A stretch of 64,000 nt of DNA. Origin: Selenomonas sp. (GTDB lineage Bacteria; Bacillota; Negativicutes; Selenomonadales; Selenomonadaceae). This document shows, in pieces, positions 59,500 to 64,000 of the stretch. Location of the stretch: NCBI RefSeq assembly GCF_022771645.1, contig NZ_JALFCU010000118.1, positions 56,885-120,884 of the forward strand. Reading direction: 5' to 3'. The position numbers and the translations under genes were made by a program. Numbering within the stretch: the stretch's first letter is position 1; every line of letters begins with the position of its first letter. Below the pieces are notes generated by a model. That model searched no databases and was not told where the DNA came from. It was given only the letters and a program-made list of their open reading frames with translations.

Positions 59500-59590
59500 C
59501 GCGAGGGGTAGGGGGCGTCAAATCTCTGACAGAAACGTGGCCCGCGACCGGCGTGGGCTCTCGCGTGAAAAAATTTTGAATCAAACACCC
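59500..59590 (+). other. Probable cos region
   Basis: Non-coding stretch between HNH and small terminase, beginning with a G-rich run and GTCAAATCTCTGAC, then a GC-rich imperfect dyad (CGCGACCGGCGTGGGC) and an A-rich end. The position and composition match cos regions of HK97-like Firmicute phages. The cut site cannot be fixed from one sequence. Confidence 0.5.
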
Positions 59591-59594
59591 GATT

Positions 59595-59621
59595 TTAGCC
59601 GACTGCGTGTCGGCTATTTTT
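59595..59621 (+). terminator. Hairpin before the small terminase gene
   Basis: TAGCCGAC / GTCGGCTA followed by TTTTT. Confidence 0.8.
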
Positions 59622-59646
59622 GTCGGCGGATTTCGGAGGTGATGGG

Positions 59647-60210
59647 ATGGCGAAAGATGGAACGTATCGCGGCGGCCGGCGCGTGCGGGCGGGCGCGAAG
59701 CCGGACGCGCTCGTTGACAAGCTCAAGAAAGGCCGCGTTGCAGGAATCCTCGAGCCGCCCGTCACGGAGCTTGCGCCAGACGGCCTGCCCGCGCCGCCCG
59801 ACCTCGCGGGCGAGGAAATGCCTGAGCCTGGCGCATACCTTTCGGCTGTCCAGCGCGACGGCAAGCCGCTCGGCGCAGACATCATCTACGCCGAGACCTG
59901 GGCGTGGCTCAAAGCGCGGAAATGCGAGCGGCTTATCAACAAGCGCTTGCTCGAATCGTACGCCATGGCATTTGCGAGATATGTCCAATGCGAGGAAGCC
60001 GCGACCACGTACGGCTTGCTCGGCAAGCATCCCACGACGGGCGGCGCGATCACCTCGCCGTTCGTCACGATGGCGCAGTCGTTCCAGAAGCAGGCGAACC
60101 TGCTCTGGTCGGAAATCTTCGAGGTCGTGAAACAAAACTCGCTCACGCCTTATGAAGGCATGCCGCAGGATGATGCGATGGAGCGCCTGCTCCGTGCGCG
60201 GCGCGGATGA
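59647..60210 (+). CDS. Phage terminase small subunit, P27 family
   Basis: 187 residues. A basic N-terminus with AKDGTYRGGRR is typical of P27-type small terminases. The helical body (AETWAWLKARKCERLINKRLLESY) binds the packaging site. GGAGGTGAT sets the start. The large subunit is not in the window; three unrelated genes follow. Confidence 0.88.
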   Translation: MAKDGTYRGGRRVRAGAKPDALVDKLKKGRVAGILEPPVTELAPDGLPAPPDLAGEEMPEPGAYLSAVQRDGKPLGADIIYAETWAWLKARKCERLINKRLLESYAMAFARYVQCEEAATTYGLLGKHPTTGGAITSPFVTMAQSFQKQANLLWSEIFEVVKQNSLTPYEGMPQDDAMERLLRARRG

Positions 60211-60266
60211 GGTGGCTCACTTTTCGTTATCGCATGGCTCAAACATTCACGATCGGAGGGAACTGG

Positions 60267-61355
60267 ATGCGCATCGCCATCATCGACGCCGACCTCGTCG
60301 GCAGGAAGCGTCACCGCTTCCCGAACCTCGTGTGTATGAAGCTCTCGGGCTACCACAAGGAGCGTGGGGATACAGTCGTTTTGAAACAAGACTATGACGG
60401 CCTTGCCGCTTTCGATCGTGTGTATCTCGCGAAGGTCTTCACGGACACGGCGGTGCCGCCCGACGTACTGCGCTTGCCGAACGTCGTGTATGGCGGCACG
60501 GGGTTCTTTTACGACAAAGCCACGCCGCTGCCGAGCGCCATCGAGCACCATATGCCCGACTATCATCTGTACGACGGCTGGGTTCAGGCGCAGTTGGCAG
60601 CGGGGAAGCGACGGCAGGAGTATCGCTACTATCTCGACTACTCCATCGGCTATCTGACGCGAGGGTGCTTCCGCCATTGCGCGTTCTGCGTGAATCAGCA
60701 CTACGATCGCGTGATGGTACATAGTCCTTTGTCGGAATTCCTCGCGCCCGGCCGCAAGAAAATCTGTCTGCTCGATGACAACTTTTTCGGCTGCCCGTCG
60801 TGGAAGGAACTGCTCGGCGAATTGCAAGCGACGGGCCGACCGTTCCAGTTCAAGCAAGGCCTCGACGAGCGCCTGCTGACGGAAGAACGGTGCGAGGCAC
60901 TCGTCGCTTCCAAGTACGATGGCGAGTACATTTTCGCGTTCGACAACATCGCGGACGCTCCGCTCATCGAGCGGAAGATCCAGCTATTGCGGAAATATAC
61001 ATCTGCGGTGTGCAGGTTCTATTGTTTTACGGGTTTCGACCGCGCAGGAAAGTGGGCTGCGGCATTTTGGCATCGCGACCTCGTAGAATTGCTCGAACGC
61101 ATCGCCATCCTCATGCGATACCGCTGCCTGCCCTACGTCATGCGTTTCGAGCGCTATGTGGAAAGTCCGTATCGCGGAATGTACGTCACGCTCGCCCGTT
61201 GGTGCAACCAGCCGGCGTTCTTCAAAAAGAAAAGCCTGCGCGAGTTCGTCGAAGCGAACGGCGCAGGCAGCGTCACAGAACAATATTTCAGCGGCTTCGA
61301 GAAAGCATTTCCCGAGGCCGCTTCGTTTTCGGACTTGAGATTCGGGGAGGTTTGA
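60267..61355 (+). CDS. Phage-encoded radical SAM protein
   Basis: 362 residues. The iron-sulfur motif is C134-x3-C138-x2-C141 in RGCFRHCAFC. A N-terminal ~110-residue alpha/beta region (MRIAIIDADLVGRK...) stands where B12-binding domains are found in related enzymes, but a cobalamin histidine motif is not evident. The C-terminal part is Arg/Trp/Tyr-rich. GGAGGG precedes the ATG. It lies between small terminase and a DNA methyltransferase, so DNA or nucleotide modification is a reasonable guess; the substrate is unknown. Confidence 0.82.
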   Translation: MRIAIIDADLVGRKRHRFPNLVCMKLSGYHKERGDTVVLKQDYDGLAAFDRVYLAKVFTDTAVPPDVLRLPNVVYGGTGFFYDKATPLPSAIEHHMPDYHLYDGWVQAQLAAGKRRQEYRYYLDYSIGYLTRGCFRHCAFCVNQHYDRVMVHSPLSEFLAPGRKKICLLDDNFFGCPSWKELLGELQATGRPFQFKQGLDERLLTEERCEALVASKYDGEYIFAFDNIADAPLIERKIQLLRKYTSAVCRFYCFTGFDRAGKWAAAFWHRDLVELLERIAILMRYRCLPYVMRFERYVESPYRGMYVTLARWCNQPAFFKKKSLREFVEANGAGSVTEQYFSGFEKAFPEAASFSDLRFGEV

Positions 61356-61357
61356 CC

Positions 61358-62602
61358 TTGGCAGATACACAGAAATTCGAGCAGATCCCCATCGACGAGC
61401 TCGTGCCATACGCAAGGAATGCGCGGACGCACAGCAAGGCGCAAATCCAGCAGTTGCGCTCGTCGCTACGGGAGTTCGGCTTCGTGACGCCGGTCGTGAT
61501 TGACGAGAAGCACACGATCCTCTGCGGCCACGGGCGCGTCGAGGCGGCGAAGGCCGAGGGCATGACGAGCGTGCCGTGCGTCTACGCCGAACAGCTGACG
61601 GATGCGCAGAAGCGGGCGTTCATCCTCGCCGACAACCGCCTCGCGCTCAATGCGGGCTGGGATGACGAAATGTTGCGCGTGGAGCTATCTGACCTCCAGG
61701 GCGCGGACTTCGATCTCGGGCTCATGGGCTTTGATGAAAAAGAGCTCGCGGAGCTGTTCCAAGACCCGGACGGCGGCGCGGAAGATGACGGTTACGACCT
61801 CACGGCGGCGCTCGAAAAGGCTGCGTTCGTCGAGCGCGGCGATGTCTGGACGGTCGGGCGGCACCGCCTCATCTGTGGCGATGCGACGAAAGCGGAAGAT
61901 GTCGCGCTGCTCATGGACGGCAAAAAAGCGAACCTCGTCGTGACCGACCCGCCGTACGGCGTCTCGTTCCAGAGCGCCAGCGGTCTGTCCATTCAGAACG
62001 ACTCGATGAAGGACGAAGAATTCTACCAGTTCCTTTTGAAGTCGTTCCAGAACATGGCGGCGCATCTCGAAAAGGGCGGCGCGGCCTATGTGTTCCACGC
62101 TGACACGGAAGGGCTGGATTTCCGCAAGGCGTTCATCAACGCTGGCTTCCATCTGGCGGGCTGCTGCATCTGGGTCAAGGATTCGCTCGTGCTCGGTCGT
62201 TCGGATTACCAATGGCAGCACGAGCCCATCCTCTACGGCTTTTTGCAGAACGGCCACCACCCATGGTACAGCGACCGCCGCCAGACCACCATCTGGAATT
62301 TCAAGAAGCCGAAGAAGAACAAGAACCATCCGACCTCGAAGCCGCTCGACCTCATCGGCTACCCGATCGGCAACAGCACGCAGGAGAACGGCATCGTGCT
62401 CGACCCGTTCGGCGGCAGCGGCTCGACGCTCATGGCGTGCGAGCAGATGAACCGCATCTGCTTCACGATGGAGCTTGACGAAAAATACGCTTCCGTCATC
62501 CTCCGGAGTTTCGTCGAGGACACGGGCCGCCCGCAGGATGTGTTCGTGATGCGCGGCGGCAAGCGATACGAGTATGCTGAACTCGTGAAAGAGGTCGAAT
62601 GA
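61358..62602 (+). CDS. ParB-like domain DNA methyltransferase (N4/N6, DPPY type)
   Basis: 414 residues, TTG start with GGGGAGG 7 bases upstream. Residues ~1-95 form a ParB/sulfiredoxin-like domain (LVPYARNARTHSKAQI, CGHGRVEAA). Residues ~180-400 form the methyltransferase with catalytic TDPPYGV, then NHPTSKP and the SAM motif DPFGGSGST. It probably methylates adenine-N6 or cytosine-N4 in phage DNA. It starts 3 bases after the radical SAM stop. Confidence 0.9.
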   Translation: MADTQKFEQIPIDELVPYARNARTHSKAQIQQLRSSLREFGFVTPVVIDEKHTILCGHGRVEAAKAEGMTSVPCVYAEQLTDAQKRAFILADNRLALNAGWDDEMLRVELSDLQGADFDLGLMGFDEKELAELFQDPDGGAEDDGYDLTAALEKAAFVERGDVWTVGRHRLICGDATKAEDVALLMDGKKANLVVTDPPYGVSFQSASGLSIQNDSMKDEEFYQFLLKSFQNMAAHLEKGGAAYVFHADTEGLDFRKAFINAGFHLAGCCIWVKDSLVLGRSDYQWQHEPILYGFLQNGHHPWYSDRRQTTIWNFKKPKKNKNHPTSKPLDLIGYPIGNSTQENGIVLDPFGGSGSTLMACEQMNRICFTMELDEKYASVILRSFVEDTGRPQDVFVMRGGKRYEYAELVKEVE

Positions 62603-62614
62603 AAGGAGCCAGCT

Positions 62615-63166
62615 ATGCGAGTCTTTTTGAATCCCGGCCACGACCAGCACTACGACAGCGGCGCGGTCAATCCCAGCACGGGCCTTCGCGAGTGCGACGT
62701 TGCCGCCGAGGTCGGCGGGCTCGTGCAAGGGTATCTCGAACAGGCGGGCTGCGAGGTGGCGGTCGTGCAGAGCGATAACCTGAACGGTGAATCGCCGTGG
62801 CTGCCGTGCGTCGTGCAGTCGGCGAACGCCTGGCCTGCCGATATCTTCGTGAGCCTGCATTGCAACGCCGCGAACGGGCAGGCGCGGGGGACGGAGACGC
62901 TGGCGTTTGCGTTCGGCGGCGAATCGGAGAAACTGGCGCGTTGCATTCAAGACCAGATTGTGGATGCCGTCGGCACGGTCGATCGCGGCGTGAAGGAACG
63001 CCCTGACCTCTGCGTGTTGCGGCGCACGGATATGCCCGCCGTGCTCGTCGAGATGGCGTTCATCGACAACGACGAGGACGCCCGCCTTTTGACGGAACAA
63101 ACAGATGAAATCGCCCGAGCCATCGCCCGTGGCGTGACGGACTACGAACAGGAGGCTTTCCAATGA
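62615..63166 (+). CDS. Phage N-acetylmuramoyl-L-alanine amidase (Amidase_3)
   Basis: 183 residues. Zinc ligands are seen in NPGHD (residues ~6-10), the glutamate in LREC and DIFVSLHCNAA, and the catalytic glutamate in AVLVEMAFIDN. It is a single catalytic domain without a cell-wall-binding module or signal. It is an endolysin placed early, upstream of the structural genes rather than beside lysis genes. Confidence 0.9.
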   Translation: MRVFLNPGHDQHYDSGAVNPSTGLRECDVAAEVGGLVQGYLEQAGCEVAVVQSDNLNGESPWLPCVVQSANAWPADIFVSLHCNAANGQARGTETLAFAFGGESEKLARCIQDQIVDAVGTVDRGVKERPDLCVLRRTDMPAVLVEMAFIDNDEDARLLTEQTDEIARAIARGVTDYEQEAFQ

Positions 63167-63438
63167 AAATCGACATGGTGAAACAGGAGCTCAAGAACCG
63201 CATCGGGGACTTTGTGCAGGACGAGGCGAAGGCCGCGACAGTCGTGTGGCTGAAGGACAAGGCGTTGCCCGCCGTGCAGGAGGTCGCGGATGCCTACACG
63301 GCGGCGCTCAAAGGGTCGGCGGCAGACGAGACGGGCTGGTGCAAGTTCCGCGACGCGATTTTCCTGCCGGGGCTCGTGGATGTTGCGCTCTGGCTCACGG
63401 GCAAGGCGCTCGACGAGATGGCGGCACGACAGAACTGA
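63163..63438 (+). CDS. Small phage protein, coupled to amidase
   Basis: 91 residues. The ATG overlaps the amidase stop by four bases. Helical and mildly hydrophobic (LPGLVDVALWLTGKAL) but without two clear membrane segments, so a holin role is only a possibility. Confidence 0.6.
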   Translation: MKIDMVKQELKNRIGDFVQDEAKAATVVWLKDKALPAVQEVADAYTAALKGSAADETGWCKFRDAIFLPGLVDVALWLTGKALDEMAARQN

Positions 63439-63525
63439 TTTTCGCTTGTATACAACACAAGCCCCTTGCTATTTCTCCTGAACAGAGTGATGAATGTAGT
63501 CAGCAAAGCAAGGGAGGAATGCATC

Positions 63526-64000
63526 ATGGAAATCAAGTACAACGCAACCGGCGCACGCCGCAAGGAACTGGTCAAGGCCATCGCGGCCATCTTGGGCGCG
63601 AAGCCCGTCTACCTCGGTATGCCGAGCTTTGGCTACCAGGTCGGGAGCATCGAGGTCACGCGGAACGGCACGCTCCGCCTGCCGGACGAGATGGCGGCGC
63701 AGCCGCTCACGGAAGCCCTCGCGAAGGCGGGCTTCCACTACGAAGGGGAGGATGCCATGAACACGGCAACGGAAGCCTCCGCCGAAGGCATCGGCCTCAC
63801 GGTGGAACTGCCCGCCGCGCAGGTGAACGTCGAGCTCGTCGAAAAGCTCCTCGAAGCGAAGGGCGGGCTCATCCGCAAGGCGCTCGGCGTGACGGAGCTC
63901 CCCGTCGAAACGCACGAGGACAAGGTCGCGTTCCCTTGGTTCGCCAAGCAGCCGCCCGAGGACGAGCGCAAGGCGGCCATTGCGTTCCTCAGCCACCTCG
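63526..64000 (+). CDS. Phage 'virulence-related' protein, cut by window end
   Basis: ATG 63526 with AAGGGAGG upstream; 158 codons are visible and the frame is still open at the edge. It starts MEIKYNATGARRKELVKAI. It resembles proteins annotated as virulence-related in Firmicute prophages, whose real role is unknown. It is preceded by CCCTTGCT / AGCAAGGG arms at about 63462 and 63508. Confidence 0.65.
   Translation, partial: MEIKYNATGARRKELVKAIAAILGAKPVYLGMPSFGYQVGSIEVTRNGTLRLPDEMAAQPLTEALAKAGFHYEGEDAMNTATEASAEGIGLTVELPAAQVNVELVEKLLEAKGGLIRKALGVTELPVETHEDKVAFPWFAKQPPEDERKAAIAFLSHL

Overview
The window looks like chromosome from a high-GC diderm Firmicute of the Negativicutes, most likely a Selenomonas/Mitsuokella-type member of the Selenomonadaceae. 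The reasons are an SLH-domain outer-membrane porin, a two-partner secretion pair (TpsB/TpsA) and outer-envelope proteins, together with Firmicute-type promoters, strong AGGAGG ribosome sites and a LicT-type antiterminator. The genus is an inference; no rRNA is present.

Layout. 1-1278: end of sstT and a NUDIX hydrolase. 1322-8892: a beta-glucoside regulon. It has a LicT-like antiterminator whose last ~14 residues are lost and which runs in frame into an SLH porin, an AlbA_2/HATPase regulator, a PTS EIIBCA transporter and a GH1 6-phospho-beta-glucosidase. Four RAT elements tie it together; two of them sit against Shine-Dalgarno sites. 8916-19056: one long co-directional run of MaoC-like protein, thiolase, AMP ligase, TpsB, TpsA, uronate isomerase and a YbjN-like protein. 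19028-23046: GABA use (PucR-type regulator, GabT, 4-hydroxybutyrate dehydrogenase). 23173-25592: alanine racemase and an MNT/HEPN/Uma2 cassette. 25680-28863: a DASS transporter and a CheB with a degenerate receiver. 29032-33449: tRNA-Thr, a TPR lipoprotein-like protein and a CsoR/CopA copper module. 33540-39382: M48 protease, PutP, FAD oxidoreductase, RidA and a HAD phosphatase.

39507-47877 is an accessory, defence-like island. It holds the nuclease half of an MmeI-like type IIG enzyme cut off just before its methyltransferase, an unknown protein paired with a DUF262/HNH protein, and a leftward three-gene operon with an ABC ATPase that resembles ABC three-component conflict systems. 48372-64000 is a prophage that continues past the right end: sigma-like factor, a leftward replication block (PolA, DUF2815, DUF2800), a rightward block (D5 primase, VRR-NUC, SNF2 helicase), an ArpU-like regulator broken by one TGA, HNH, a probable cos region, small terminase, a radical SAM protein, a DNA methyltransferase and an amidase. 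No integrase, portal or large terminase lies in the window.

The most interesting signals are: RAT elements that appear to control translation by competing for Shine-Dalgarno sites; the LicT-porin fusion through a RAT; a recurrent promoter-inside-hairpin architecture; a palindromic repeat inserted in frame in the thiolase; a four-copy bipartite phage motif with constant 10-base spacing; and the ABC-ATPase trio.
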